A stretch of DNA of 64,000 bases from Ancylobacter lacus (GCF_018390635.1 NZ_JAHBGE010000009.1:1-64000), one strand, 5' to 3'. Numbered from the stretch's first letter, positions 51,777-62,631 are shown. Numbers and translations: made by a program. The notes: generated from the sequence alone by a model not told the origin.

Positions 51777-53099
51777 TCAGATGCGGCCGTCTTCCTTGAA
51801 GGTCTTGGTCCAGTCCTTGATCAGCAGGTCCAGCGCTTCCTTCGCCGTGCCCTTGTCGGCGACGACATAGTCGTGGAGCCGCTTCTGCATCGCCTGCAGC
51901 AGCTCGGCATAGGAGGGCTCCTGCCAGAAGTCCTTCACCTGACCCATGGCGACGAGGAAATCCGCCGCGAAGGGCGCGGATTTGGCGAAGTCCGGCGCCT
52001 CCAGCACCGACTTGGCGCAGCTATAGCCGCCGAGCTGCCACCACTTGGCCTGCACGTCGCCCTGCGCGAACCACTTGATGTACTGCAGCGCGGCGTCCTT
52101 GTTGTCGGAATAGGCCACCACCGAGATGCCCTGCCCGCCCAGCGGGGAGGCCGCCACGTTCTCCTTCGGGTTGACGAAGAAGCCGATGCGGTCGCCGCCC
52201 ACCTTCTCGTCCTTGTAGAGGCCGGGGAAGAAGGCGAACCAGTTCATCATCATGGCCACCTGGCCGGATTTGAACGCGTCGAGGTTCTCCTGCATGTAGG
52301 CGTCGGTGTAGCCGGGCGGGGTGCAGCACTTGAACAGCGCCTTGTAGGCCTCCAGCCCCTTCACCGCGTCGGGCGAATTGACGTAGCCCTCCATGTCGTA
52401 GGGCTTCTTCGGGTTCTGGTACTCGAAGCCGTAGGGGTAGAGCGCCGCGGTGGCGCCCATGGTGATGCCTTCCGAGCCGCGCTCGGTGAAGATGGCGGCG
52501 CCGTACACCTTCTTGCCGTCGACCTCGCGGCCCTGGAAGAATTCGGCGACCTGCTTCAGCTCATCCCAGGTCTTGGGCGGGGCGAGGTCGCGGCCGTATT
52601 TGGCCTTGAACGCCTGCTGGATCTCCGGCCGGGCGAACCAGTCCTTGCGGTAGGTCCAGCCCAGCGCGTCGCCCATGGCGGGCAGCGCCCAGTAATTGGT
52701 GGAGCCCTTCGGCCAGGTGGAATAGCCCTCCACCGCCGCCGGCAGGAAGGAGGACATCTGGATGCCCTCCTTCTCGAAGAAGTCGTTCAGCTTGACGTAA
52801 TGGCCGTTCTCGGCGGAGCCGCCCAGCCACTGGCTGTCGCCGATCAGCAGGTCGCAGAGCTTGCCCTTGGAGTTGAGCTCGTTGAGGAAGCGGTCGGCGA
52901 AGCTGGTCCACGGCACGAACTCGAACTTCATCGGGATGCCGGACTTCGCGGTGAAGTCCTTGGACAGCTCCACCAGCGCATTGGCGGGGTCCCAGGCGGC
53001 CCAGCACAGCGTCAGCGGTTTTCCTTGGGCATGGGCCGGCGCCAGCGGCGCCGCGACAAGACCGGCGAGCACGCAGGCGGCCGCCATCAGCTTCCTCAT
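51777..53099 (-). CDS. sugar/polyol ABC transporter substrate-binding protein (440 aa)
   Basis: This is a family 1 (CUT1) periplasmic solute-binding protein. The signal peptide is residues 1-24 (ending PAHAQG) with an ATG at 53099 and GAGGAGGAC upstream. TLCWAAWDPANALVELSKDFTAKSGI and LLIGDSQWLGGSAENGHYVKL (quoted in parts) belong to the usual start of lobe I, and MMNWFAFFPGL and PLGGQGISV to later ligand-facing parts. With two permeases, two ATPases and dhaLM-dhaK downstream, DHA, glycerol or another C3-C4 polyol is a plausible ligand, but this is inference. Confidence 0.87.
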   Translation of the reverse strand: MRKLMAAACVLAGLVAAPLAPAHAQGKPLTLCWAAWDPANALVELSKDFTAKSGIPMKFEFVPWTSFADRFLNELNSKGKLCDLLIGDSQWLGGSAENGHYVKLNDFFEKEGIQMSSFLPAAVEGYSTWPKGSTNYWALPAMGDALGWTYRKDWFARPEIQQAFKAKYGRDLAPPKTWDELKQVAEFFQGREVDGKKVYGAAIFTERGSEGITMGATAALYPYGFEYQNPKKPYDMEGYVNSPDAVKGLEAYKALFKCCTPPGYTDAYMQENLDAFKSGQVAMMMNWFAFFPGLYKDEKVGGDRIGFFVNPKENVAASPLGGQGISVVAYSDNKDAALQYIKWFAQGDVQAKWWQLGGYSCAKSVLEAPDFAKSAPFAADFLVAMGQVKDFWQEPSYAELLQAMQKRLHDYVVADKGTAKEALDLLIKDWTKTFKEDGRI

Positions 53100-53294
53100 G
53101 GGAAGTCCTCCTCGCATTGGCCGTCGACGACCGCGCACGCGTGCGCCATCGGTCCAGCGCAAGCTGGCACGCCGAAGGGCAGGTCCGGCCCAGTTGGCGC
53201 TGTGAAGCGGCCGGGGCGCGGCACGGTCATGGACGCTGGTTTACGTTTCCTCCCCGACGCCGGCGTTTCTGAGTGGGCCGGTCATGCGGGATTT

Positions 53295-53320
53295 GTTTAG
53301 TAGAACGCGTTTTACTAAAC
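53295..53320. promoter_or_regulatory. 26-bp near-perfect palindrome upstream of the importer operon
   Basis: GTTTAGTA (53295-53302) ... TACTAAAC (53313-53320) with a centre containing AACGCGTT; only one base pair is mismatched across the 26 bp. It stands 196 bp upstream of the binding-protein start in a 440-bp intergenic region (53100-53543) with no other supported feature. It is a good operator candidate for an unidentified regulator. Confidence 0.6.
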
Positions 53321-53543
53321 ACGGCAAGATAAACTTTTCAGGCGCGAACTGAGGTACGCACATCAAAATCTAGCACGGTTCGGCCCCGCCGCGAAGGCCC
53401 CCCGCTGCCGCCCCCTCACGCTTCGTAAGGCGCGGCGGCGGGTGGGGATGGCGGGGGGGCGACGGGTCGGCCTCACCCGCCACGGCGGCACGAGATCGGC
53501 CTCATCGTCCACCTCACCGCACTGACCGCACCGTGGCTGCGGC

Positions 53544-54737
53544 TCACGCCGGCAGCGCGGTCCACACCCCGCCGGCGCGGGAGGACGCCACCGCCGCCTC
53601 GATGAAGGCGAGCCCGGCCACCCCCTCGGCGATGCCGGGAAAGGTGACGGCGGGATCGGGCGGCAGCCCCGCCCGCCGGGCCCGGATCGCCCGCGCCGCC
53701 TCGGCATAGATATTGGCGAAGCCTTCCAGATAGCCCTCCGGGTGCCCGGCCGGGGTGCGGCTCACCCGGCCCGCCTCCGGGCCGGCCCCGGCACCGGCGC
53801 GGGTGAGGATGCGGGTCGGCTGGCCGAAGGGCGAGAACAGCAGCCGGTTCGGCTCCTCCTGCCGCCATTCGAGGCCGCCCTTGTCGCCATAGACCCGCAG
53901 GGCAAGGCCGTTCTCGTTGCCCGGCGCCACCTGGCTCGCCCAGAGAAAGCCTTTCGCGCCATTGGCATAGCGCAGCAGCACCTGCACATTGTCGTCGAGC
54001 CGGCGGCCCTCCACGAAGGTGTCGAGCTCGGCCAGCAGCTCGCGCACCGGCAGGCCGGTGACGAAGCCGGCGAGGTTGTAGGCATGGGTGCCGATGTCGC
54101 CGATGCAGCCGCCCGCCCCCGCCCGCGCCGGATCGACCCGCCAGCCCGCCTGCTTGTGGCCGGTGTCCTCCAGCCGCTCGGTGAGCCAGTCCTGGGCGTA
54201 TTCGACCTGCACCACCCGCACCGTGCCGATCTCCCCCGCCGCCACCAGGGCGCGGGCCTGCCGGATCAGGGGGTAGCCGGTGTAGTTGTGCGTCAGCGCG
54301 AACACCACCCCGCTCGATTCCGCCAGCGCCGCCAGGGCCTTGGCCTCCTCCAGCGTGGTGGTGAGCGGCTTGTCGCAGATCACGTCGATGCCGGCGGCGA
54401 GGAAGGCCCGCGCCGCCGGGGCGTGGAGATGGTTGGGGGTGACGATGGCCACCGCCTCGATGCCGTCGGCCCGCGCCGCCTCCGCCGCCGCCATGGCGGC
54501 GAAGTCGTCATAGACCCGCGCCGGGTCGAGCCCGAGCGCCGCGCCGGAACGGCGGGCCTTCTCCGGCTCCGCCGACAGCGCCCCGGCGACCAGCTCGAAC
54601 TGGTCGTCGAGCCGCGCCGCGATGCGGTGGACCGCGCCGATGAAGGCGCCCTCCCCGCCGCCCACCATGCCGAGCCTTATGCGGCGCCCCGCGAGCCCGC
54701 CGTCGCCCTGTGCCTGGCCCTGTGCCTCGATCGCCAT
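53544..54737 (-). CDS. Gfo/Idh/MocA-family oxidoreductase (397 aa)
   Basis: This is an NAD(P)-dependent sugar or polyol dehydrogenase. The Rossmann motif GMVGGGEGAFIGAVHR is at residues about 23-38 and the lysine-containing ICDKPLTTTLEEA near residue 120. The C-terminal domain has GGCIGDIGTHAYNL with the usual D-x3-H residues. It starts 10 bp after the TIM-barrel epimerase gene. Such pairs process inositol-, xylose- or disaccharide-related ketosugars; the substrate here is unknown. Confidence 0.87.
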   Translation of the reverse strand: MAIEAQGQAQGDGGLAGRRIRLGMVGGGEGAFIGAVHRIAARLDDQFELVAGALSAEPEKARRSGAALGLDPARVYDDFAAMAAAEAARADGIEAVAIVTPNHLHAPAARAFLAAGIDVICDKPLTTTLEEAKALAALAESSGVVFALTHNYTGYPLIRQARALVAAGEIGTVRVVQVEYAQDWLTERLEDTGHKQAGWRVDPARAGAGGCIGDIGTHAYNLAGFVTGLPVRELLAELDTFVEGRRLDDNVQVLLRYANGAKGFLWASQVAPGNENGLALRVYGDKGGLEWRQEEPNRLLFSPFGQPTRILTRAGAGAGPEAGRVSRTPAGHPEGYLEGFANIYAEAARAIRARRAGLPPDPAVTFPGIAEGVAGLAFIEAAVASSRAGGVWTALPA

Positions 54738-54747
54738 GTCCGCCTCC

Positions 54748-55806
54748 TCACGCCAGCCCGAGCAGGCGGTCGACCTTGCCCTGGTCGACCGCGCCGCCGG
54801 CGAAATCGTCGAACGCCTTTTCGGTGACGCGGATGAGGTGGGCGCGGATGAATTCCGCCCCCTCGCGGGCGCCGTCCTCCGGGTGCTTCAGGCAGCATTC
54901 CCATTCCAGCACCGCCCAGCGGTCATAGCCGTACTGCGCCATTTTCGAGAAGATCGCGCCGAAATCGACCTGCCCGTCGCCCAGCGAGCGGAACCGCCCG
55001 GCGCGGTCGACCCATGGCGCGTAGCCGGAATAGACCCCCTGCCGCCCGGTCGGGTTGAACTCGGCGTCCTTCACGTGGAAGGCGGTGATCCGCTCGTGGT
55101 AAATGTCGATGAAGGCGAGATAATCGAGCTGCTGCAGCACGAAATGCGAGGGATCGTAGTTGATGCCGCAGCGGGGATGCCCGCCCACCGCGTCGAGGAA
55201 CATCTCGAAGGTGGTGCCGTCGAACACATCCTCGCCCGGGTGAATCTCGAAGCCGACATCCACCCCCGCCGCGTCGAAGGCGTCGAGGATCGGGCGCCAG
55301 CGCCGGCCGAGCTCGGCAAACGCGGTCTCGATCAGCCCCGCCGGGCGCTGCGGCCAGGGATAGGCGAAGGGCCAGGCCAGCGCGCCGGGAAAGGAGACGT
55401 GCCCGGTGAGCCCGAGATGGGCGGAGGCGCGGGCCGCGTGGCGCATCTGCTCCACCGCCCATTCCTGCCGGGCCTTGGGCTTGCCGTGCAGCCGGGCCGG
55501 GGCGAAGGCGTCGAACGCCTCGTCGAAGGCGGGGTGCACCGCCACGAGCTGGCCCTGCAGGTGGGTCGACAGCTCGGTGATGGCCAGCCCGTGGCCGGCG
55601 GCCACCCCGGCGATCTCGTCGCAATAGGTTTTCGACTCCGCGGCCTTTTCGAGGTCGAACAGGCGCGCGTCCCAGGAGGGGATCTGCACCCCCTCATAGC
55701 CGAGCCCGGCGGCCCAGCCGCAGATGGAATCCCAGGAATTGAAAGGCGGCGTATCGCCCGCGAACTGGGCGAGAAAGATCGCCGGCCCCTTTACGGTGGC
55801 AGCCAT
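54748..55806 (-). CDS. sugar phosphate isomerase/epimerase, TIM barrel (352 aa)
   Basis: This belongs to the AP-endonuclease-2-like sugar isomerase/epimerase family (IolE/IolI-related). FLAQFAGDTPPFNSWDSICGWAAGLGYEGVQIP (key part GLGYEGVQIP) begins the barrel. Metal-binding residues are seen in GFEIHPGE, NYDPSHF, AFHVKDAEF and LEWECC. The ATG at 55806 begins MAATVKGPAIFLAQ. It lies 218 bp downstream of xylA beyond two strong hairpins, then runs with the Gfo/Idh gene. Confidence 0.87.
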   Translation of the reverse strand: MAATVKGPAIFLAQFAGDTPPFNSWDSICGWAAGLGYEGVQIPSWDARLFDLEKAAESKTYCDEIAGVAAGHGLAITELSTHLQGQLVAVHPAFDEAFDAFAPARLHGKPKARQEWAVEQMRHAARASAHLGLTGHVSFPGALAWPFAYPWPQRPAGLIETAFAELGRRWRPILDAFDAAGVDVGFEIHPGEDVFDGTTFEMFLDAVGGHPRCGINYDPSHFVLQQLDYLAFIDIYHERITAFHVKDAEFNPTGRQGVYSGYAPWVDRAGRFRSLGDGQVDFGAIFSKMAQYGYDRWAVLEWECCLKHPEDGAREGAEFIRAHLIRVTEKAFDDFAGGAVDQGKVDRLLGLA

Positions 55807-55944
55807 CGCGTCGTCTCCTTGGCGTTTCCTCGTGGCGCGCTGCGGCCTGTGGCTGAGCCTTTGACTCTTGGCGCCGTGGTCTCGTCGGACGCCGGGTCGC
55901 CCCGTGAGGCGAACCGGCAAAGCTCCCCTGCGGGAGAGAGCGGG

Positions 55945-55982
55945 CTTCCGGCCCCGCCCTGCGGGAGGGGCGGGGCCGGAAG
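55945..55982 (-). terminator. perfect 15-bp hairpin downstream of xylA (distal)
   Basis: CTTCCGGCCCCGCCC (55945-55959), loop of 8, GGGCGGGGCCGGAAG (55968-55982). It is the second of two adjacent hairpins after the xylA stop and lacks a U tract. Confidence 0.65.
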
Positions 55983-55984
55983 AA

Positions 55985-56016
55985 CACGCGGCGCCTTCGG
56001 GGGAAGGCGCCGCGTG
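55985..56016 (-). terminator. perfect 14-bp hairpin downstream of xylA (proximal)
   Basis: CACGCGGCGCCTTC (55985-55998), loop GGGG, GAAGGCGCCGCGTG (56003-56016). It begins 8 bp after the xylA stop. With its neighbour it probably protects the xylBA message from 3' decay or cuts transcription into the downstream genes. Confidence 0.65.
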
Positions 56017-56024
56017 AAACGGGC

Positions 56025-57347
56025 TCAGAAATAGCTCGTGAACAGGTTCTCGAGCCGTTCCTGCCGGCCGGAGCGCGGCTGCGGATCGAGATTCTCCGCC
56101 TCCACCCGGGCGGCGATATCCTCCAGTGAACGCTCGCCATGGAGCATCGCCTTGCCCTCGGCGCTGTTCCAGCCGGCATAGCGGTCCTCGACGGCCTGCT
56201 TCAGCGCGCCGTCCTCCACCATCTTCGCCGCCATCAGCAGGGCGCGGGCGCACACATCCATGGCCCCGGCATGGGCGAGGACGAGGTCCTCCGGGTCGAT
56301 CGACTGGCGGCGCACCTTGGCGTCGAAGTTGAGGCCGCCGGTGGTGAAGCCGCCCGCCTTCAGGATCTCGTACATCGCGAGCGCGGTGTCCTCGACATTG
56401 GTCGGGAACTGGTCGGTGTCCCAGCCGGACTGCGCGTCGCCCTTGTTGATGTCGATGGAGCCGAACACGCCGAGCGCCGCGGCCATGGCGATCTCGTGCT
56501 CGAAGCTGTGGCCCGCCAGCGTGGCGTGGTTGGCCTCGAGGTTCAGCTTCACTTCCTTTTCCAGCCCGGCCCGGCACAGCAGGCCGTAGACCGTGCCGAC
56601 ATCGAAGTCGTACTGGTGCTTGGTCGGCTCCTGCGGCTTCGGCTCGATGAGGATCGTGCCCTTGAAGCCGATCTTGTACTTGTGCTCCACCACCATGTTG
56701 AGGAAGCGGCCCATCTGGTCCAGCTCCCGCTTCAGGTCGGTGTTCAGCAGGGTCTCGTAGCCCTCGCGGCCGCCCCACAGCACATAGTTCTGGCCGCCCA
56801 GCTCGTGGGTCACCTCCATCACGTTCTTCACCTGCGCGGCGGAATAGGCGAACACGTCGGGGTCGGGATTGGTGGCCGCGCCGCTCATGAAGCGGCGGTT
56901 GGAGAAGAGGTTGGCGGTGCCCCAGAGCAGCCGCACCTTCTCCGTCTCCATCTTCCTGGCGAAGATGTCGGCGATCGCCCGCACATTGGCGTTGGATTCC
57001 TTCAGGCTGCGGCCTTCCGGGGCGATGTCGCGGTCATGGAAGGCGAAGAACGGCACGTCGAGGATGCGGAACAGCTCGAAGGCGACATCCGCCTTCGCCC
57101 GCGCCAGCGCCAGCTCGTCGTCGCCATGCATCCACGGCCGCAGGAAGGTCTCGCCGCCGAAGGGGTCGCCGCCCGGCCAGGTGAAGCTGTGCCAGTAGGC
57201 CACGGCGAAGCGCAGATGGTCCTCCATCCGCTTGCCCAGCACGACGCGGTCCTTGTCGTACCAGCGGAAGGCGAAGGGGTCGCGGGACTCCGTTCCCGCG
57301 AAGCGCAGCGGCTCGGTCTGCGCGAAGAACCCGGTGGAGCCGGTCAT
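56025..57347 (-). CDS. xylA: xylose isomerase XylA (440 aa)
   Basis: XylA converts D-xylose to D-xylulose in the cytoplasm. The family II enzyme is complete: [27 protein letters not shown] with the catalytic His and Asp, [46 protein letters not shown] and [17 protein letters not shown] (metal sites). Length is typical. The ATG at 57347 overlaps the xylB stop (ATGA). Confidence 0.96.
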   Translation of the reverse strand: MTGSTGFFAQTEPLRFAGTESRDPFAFRWYDKDRVVLGKRMEDHLRFAVAYWHSFTWPGGDPFGGETFLRPWMHGDDELALARAKADVAFELFRILDVPFFAFHDRDIAPEGRSLKESNANVRAIADIFARKMETEKVRLLWGTANLFSNRRFMSGAATNPDPDVFAYSAAQVKNVMEVTHELGGQNYVLWGGREGYETLLNTDLKRELDQMGRFLNMVVEHKYKIGFKGTILIEPKPQEPTKHQYDFDVGTVYGLLCRAGLEKEVKLNLEANHATLAGHSFEHEIAMAAALGVFGSIDINKGDAQSGWDTDQFPTNVEDTALAMYEILKAGGFTTGGLNFDAKVRRQSIDPEDLVLAHAGAMDVCARALLMAAKMVEDGALKQAVEDRYAGWNSAEGKAMLHGERSLEDIAARVEAENLDPQPRSGRQERLENLFTSYF

Positions 57348-58801
57348 GAGGTCACTCCCTTGAGGGCCGGGTACAGCGCGCGGTAGCGGGCGTAACGCTC
57401 GGCATAGGCGGATGAAAGCGCCGCGTCGGGCGCGATGGTCTCGAGGCGCTGGGGCGGGGTGCAGATCGCCTCGGGCGCCTCCCCCGTCACCGCCATGCGG
57501 GCGAGCCGGGCGGCACCGAAGGCCCCGCCCCGCTCGCCATCGGCGACCCGGTGGATCGGCAGGCCCAGCACGTTCGCGGTGACCGCGGTCCAGAACCGCG
57601 AGCGCGAGCCGCCGCCGATGATGTCGGCGGTCTCGATCCGGGTGCCGGCGGCGCGCAGCGCCTCCAGGCAGTCGCGGAAGGCGAAGGCGACGCCCTCCAT
57701 CACCGCCTGGGTCAGCGTCTCGCGCGAGGTGTCGTGGTCGAGCCCGATGAAGGCGCCACGGGCGGCGGGGTCGTTGTGCGGGGTCCGCTCGCCCGACAGA
57801 TAGGGCAGGAACAACACCGGCGCCGGGGCGGCCGGGGCCGGCCCCAGCCGGGCCTCGAGGTCGCCCGGCGCCTCGCCCGCCACCTTCGACCACCAGCCGA
57901 AGGCGGAGGCGGCGGAGAGGATGACGCCCATCTGGTGCCAGGTCGCGGGAATAGCGTGGCAGAAGGCGTGGACGCCGCTCGCCGGGTTCGGCGCGAAGCG
58001 GGCCGTGGTGGCCCACAGCACCCCGGAGGTGCCCAGCGAGACGAAGGCCGCGCCGTCGCGGATGGCGCCGAGGCCGATCGCCCCGGCCGCGTTGTCGCCG
58101 GCACCGCCGGCCAGGATCGGCGACCGGGTCATGCCCCAGCGGGCGGCGAGTTCCGGCTTCAGGGCGGCGGCGGCGGCGTTGCCCTCGATCAGCCGGGGCA
58201 TGTGGCTGCGGTCCATGAAGGTCGCGGCCAGCGCCGCGTCCGACCAGTCCCGCGCGCCGGTGTCGAGCCACAGCGTGCCGGCGGCGTCGGACATCTCCTC
58301 CACCATCTCGCCGGTCAGGCGGTAGCCGACATAGGCCTTGGGCAGCAGCACCTTGGTGGTGCGGGCGAAGATCTCCGGCTCGTGCTTCCTCACCCACAGC
58401 AGCTTGGGCGCGGTGAAGCCGGGCATGGCGCGGTTGCCGGTCACGGCCGGCAGGTCGGGCCAGGCCTCCTCCATCTCGCGGCACTCGGCGCCGGAGCGGC
58501 CGTCGTTCCACAGGATGGCGGGGCGCAGCACGGCGCCGTCGCGGTCCAGCAGCACGGCGCCGTGCATCTGGCCGGAGAGGGCGATGCCACGGACGGCGGA
58601 AAGCTCGGCCGGGCGCTCGGCCTTCAGCGCGTCGATGCTGGCGAGCGTGGCCTGCCACCACTCCTCCGGGCTCTGTTCGCTGAAGCCGGGCTGCGGGCGG
58701 GAAATGCCGAGCGGGGTTTCCGCACTGGCGAGGACGCGCTGGTCCTCATCGACCAGCACCGCCTTGATGGCGGAGGTGCCGAGATCGATGCCGAGATACA
58801 T
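57344..58801 (-). CDS. xylB: xylulokinase XylB (485 aa)
   Basis: XylB phosphorylates D-xylulose to xylulose 5-phosphate, the entry point to the pentose phosphate pathway. [18 protein letters not shown] (residues 3-20) is the N-terminal FGGY ATPase motif. [27 protein letters not shown] and [21 protein letters not shown] (quoted as GGGSRSRFW) are xylulokinase hallmarks. The ATG at 58801 gives the conserved MYLGID start. It lies 94 bp from xylR on the same strand and overlaps xylA by ATGA. Confidence 0.95.
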   Translation of the reverse strand: MYLGIDLGTSAIKAVLVDEDQRVLASAETPLGISRPQPGFSEQSPEEWWQATLASIDALKAERPAELSAVRGIALSGQMHGAVLLDRDGAVLRPAILWNDGRSGAECREMEEAWPDLPAVTGNRAMPGFTAPKLLWVRKHEPEIFARTTKVLLPKAYVGYRLTGEMVEEMSDAAGTLWLDTGARDWSDAALAATFMDRSHMPRLIEGNAAAAALKPELAARWGMTRSPILAGGAGDNAAGAIGLGAIRDGAAFVSLGTSGVLWATTARFAPNPASGVHAFCHAIPATWHQMGVILSAASAFGWWSKVAGEAPGDLEARLGPAPAAPAPVLFLPYLSGERTPHNDPAARGAFIGLDHDTSRETLTQAVMEGVAFAFRDCLEALRAAGTRIETADIIGGGSRSRFWTAVTANVLGLPIHRVADGERGGAFGAARLARMAVTGEAPEAICTPPQRLETIAPDAALSSAYAERYARYRALYPALKGVTS

Positions 58802-58895
58802 GTTCAAGCCTCCAGCGGGCATGCGACGGGACGGAAAGGCGCCCCCGCCGGCAACGCGCCGGCGGGGAGACGGATGGAAAGGGCCGGGCGGGACG

Positions 58896-59933
58896 TCACG
58901 GCAGATTGTCCCGCACGAAGATGTCGATGCGGATACGCTCCTGCTCCAGCATCAGCGGCTCGCGCGAACAGCGCGCCAGCAGCACGCGGGCGGCGGAACG
59001 CGACTGGTGACCGGCATCCTGGTTGATCACCGCGTCCATCACCCCGCGCAGCAGGGCGCGGCGGGTGTCGTCGGTCAGGTCGTGGCCGATGAAGACGAGG
59101 TCGCGGGTGCGGCTGGCCGCCTCGATCGCCGCGGCGACGCCGCGATTGCCGGCGCCGACATTGTAGATGCCGAGCAGGTCGGGCACCTCGCGCAGCAGGC
59201 GGGCCGCCACCGCCTCGGCGCGGTCCTCCTCGTCGCGGCTCTCGCCGAGCGCGGCGATCCTGAGGGCGGGGTATTCGCCGCCGATCACCTGGTTGAAGCC
59301 GAACTGCCGCTCGGCATGGTCGCGCAGCGCCGCGGTGCCGAGGATCAGCCCCACCGAGCCGCGACGGCCGGCGGTGAAGCGGCCGAGCAGCGTGGCCGCG
59401 GTGCGGCCGGCGGCGATGTTGTCGATGCCGACATAGTGGCAGCGCTGCGAGCTCGGCACGTCGGAGACCAGCGTCACCACCTCGACCCCGGCCGCGACGA
59501 GGTCGTCGATCGCGGCGCGGACGCGGGGATGGTCGAGCGCGACCACGGCGACGCCGTCATAGCGCCCCGCCAGCCCCTCCAGCACCGCGGCGAGCTGCTC
59601 AGGGGCGAAGACGTCGACCCGGAGGGTGTCGATGAAGGCGTGCTGGGCGGCGAGCCAGTCGGCGGTGTTGTCGACCTGCTCGGCGAGCTGGCGCATGAAC
59701 ACGTTGGACCCCGCCGGCAGCACGAAGCAGAACCGGAACGTCTCCCCCCGCGCGAGCCGCGCCGCGGCGAGATTCGGCCGGTATCCGAGCTTGGCGATGG
59801 CCGCCTGCACCCGCTCCACCGTCTGCCCCCGCACCCCCGCCCGCCCATTGAGCACGCGATCGGCGGTCGCGAGCGACACGCCGGCCTCGCGGGCCACGTC
59901 CTGCAGGGTGATGCGCGAAAGAGGTCTGGACAT
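58896..59933 (-). CDS. LacI-family transcriptional regulator of the xyl locus (345 aa)
   Basis: The N-terminal helix-turn-helix TLQDVAREAGVSLATADRVLNG (key parts VAREAGVSLATADRVL) and hinge YRPNLAAARLARG are typical of LacI proteins. The rest is a periplasmic-binding-protein-like sugar sensor (GVAVVALDHP, VGLILGTAALRDHAERQFGF, GIYNVGAGNRG). Lying between xylBA and the divergent xylFHG, it is probably the xylose repressor. A palindrome sits 12 bp upstream of its start, suggesting autoregulation. Confidence 0.9.
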   Translation of the reverse strand: MSRPLSRITLQDVAREAGVSLATADRVLNGRAGVRGQTVERVQAAIAKLGYRPNLAAARLARGETFRFCFVLPAGSNVFMRQLAEQVDNTADWLAAQHAFIDTLRVDVFAPEQLAAVLEGLAGRYDGVAVVALDHPRVRAAIDDLVAAGVEVVTLVSDVPSSQRCHYVGIDNIAAGRTAATLLGRFTAGRRGSVGLILGTAALRDHAERQFGFNQVIGGEYPALRIAALGESRDEEDRAEAVAARLLREVPDLLGIYNVGAGNRGVAAAIEAASRTRDLVFIGHDLTDDTRRALLRGVMDAVINQDAGHQSRSAARVLLARCSREPLMLEQERIRIDIFVRDNLP

Positions 59934-59941
59934 GGCGAGAT

Positions 59942-59969
59942 GTTGCCCTCAAAATCTGAGGGACGCAAC
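59942..59969. promoter_or_regulatory. candidate operator in the xylR-xylF intergenic region
   Basis: An inverted repeat CCCTCA (59946-59951) / TGAGGG (59957-59962) with a 5-bp centre is flanked by GTTG and GCAAC, extending the symmetry. It lies immediately upstream of the LacI-family gene and 200 bp from xylF. LacI-type operators are usually of this size. The rest of the 240-bp region shows no further dyad. Confidence 0.5.
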
Positions 59970-60173
59970 TCATCCGTGGTGCGTGGCTTGCGACGAAGGG
60001 TTGAGAGCCGTCACACGGGAAGAACGCTAGTCTGACCACCGATCGAGGCCCTGCCGACGATGTCCAGCATTCCGGCGGGCAGTCCCGACGCCTGATGGCG
60101 TCGCAAAAACAGAAGGCCGTGCCGGCCGGGACGGCGCGGCCCGCACGAGATCCATGATTTTTGGGAGGAACGC

Positions 60174-61214
60174 ATGAGGAATACCATCACGCTCTCGCTC
60201 GCCGCTCTGGCGACGGTGCTCAGCCTTTCGGCCGCCCGCGCCGCGGATACCGTCGTGGGGGTGAGCTGGTCGAACTTCCAGGAAGAACGCTGGAAGACCG
60301 ACGAAGCCGCGATCAAGAAGGCGCTGGCCGCCGCCGGCGCGAAATACATCTCGGCGGACGCCCAGTCCTCGGCCGCCAAGCAGCTCTCCGACGTCGAGGC
60401 GCTGATCTCCCAGGGCGCCAATGCCCTGATCATCCTGGCGCAGGACTCCGACGCCATCGGCCCGGCGATCGCCAAGGCCGAAGCCGAGGGCATTCCGGTC
60501 GTCGGCTATGACCGCCTCATCGAGGTGCCCTACGCCTACTACATCACGTTCGACAACAAGGAAGTCGGCCGGATGCAGGCATCCGAGGTGCTGAAGGTCG
60601 CCCCCAAGGGCAACTACATCTTCATCAAGGGCTCCTCTGCCGACCCCAATGCCGACTTCCTGTTCTCCGGGCAGATGGAAGTGCTGAAGCCGCTGATCGA
60701 CAAGGGCACGATCAAGAATGTCGGCGAGGCCTACACCGATGGCTGGCTGCCGGCCAACGCGCAGAAGAACACCGAGCAGTTCCTCACCGCGAACAACAAC
60801 AAGGTGGACGCGGTCGTCGCCTCCAATGACGGCACCGCTGGCGGCGCGATCGCGGCGCTGGGTGCACAGGGCCTCGCCGGCACTGTGCCGGTGTCGGGCC
60901 AGGACGCCGACTTTGCCGCGCTGAACCGCATCGCCCTCGGCACCCAGACGGTGTCGGTGTGGAAGGATTCCCGCGAACTCGGCGCCAAGGCAGCGGAGAT
61001 CGCGCTTGCGCTGGCCAAGGGCACGGCGGCCAACCAGGTGCCCGGCACCACGACCTTCAAGGGCGGCCCGAAGGGCGTGGCGATGAACTCGACCTTCCTG
61101 AAGCCGATCCCGATCACCAAGGACAACCTGAACGTGATCATCGAGGCCGGTTGGGTGCCGAAGGCCACCGTCTGCCAGGGCGTGCCGGCCGGCAAGGTCA
61201 AGGCCTGCGACTGA
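60174..61214 (+). CDS. xylF: D-xylose ABC transporter substrate-binding protein XylF (346 aa)
   Basis: XylF captures D-xylose in the periplasm. Residues 1-23 are a signal peptide (ending ARA). [44 protein letters not shown] and GDxx-like [13 protein letters not shown] are xylose-binding-protein features. The ATG at 60174 follows GGGAGGAACGC. It is the first gene of the divergent transport operon and is followed by a perfect hairpin. Confidence 0.93.
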   Translation: MRNTITLSLAALATVLSLSAARAADTVVGVSWSNFQEERWKTDEAAIKKALAAAGAKYISADAQSSAAKQLSDVEALISQGANALIILAQDSDAIGPAIAKAEAEGIPVVGYDRLIEVPYAYYITFDNKEVGRMQASEVLKVAPKGNYIFIKGSSADPNADFLFSGQMEVLKPLIDKGTIKNVGEAYTDGWLPANAQKNTEQFLTANNNKVDAVVASNDGTAGGAIAALGAQGLAGTVPVSGQDADFAALNRIALGTQTVSVWKDSRELGAKAAEIALALAKGTAANQVPGTTTFKGGPKGVAMNSTFLKPIPITKDNLNVIIEAGWVPKATVCQGVPAGKVKACD

Positions 61215-61246
61215 TCGACGACCCCGAACGAGACGACGCCACGACA

Positions 61247-61274
61247 GCCGTGGAGCCGGCGACGGCTCCACGGC
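61247..61274 (+). terminator. perfect 12-bp hairpin between xylF and xylH
   Basis: GCCGTGGAGCCG (61247-61258), loop GCGA, CGGCTCCACGGC (61263-61274), starting 33 bp after the xylF stop. GCGA is a stable GNRA tetraloop. No U tract follows, and xylH starts 29 bp on, so it most likely stabilises xylF mRNA or partially terminates transcription. Confidence 0.7.
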
Positions 61275-61303
61275 CTGCCGCAGGGGGTTGAGGAGGAAGC
61301 TTC

Positions 61304-62617
<1,314 letters not shown>

Positions 62618-62631
62618 GGGGGAACGCCATC

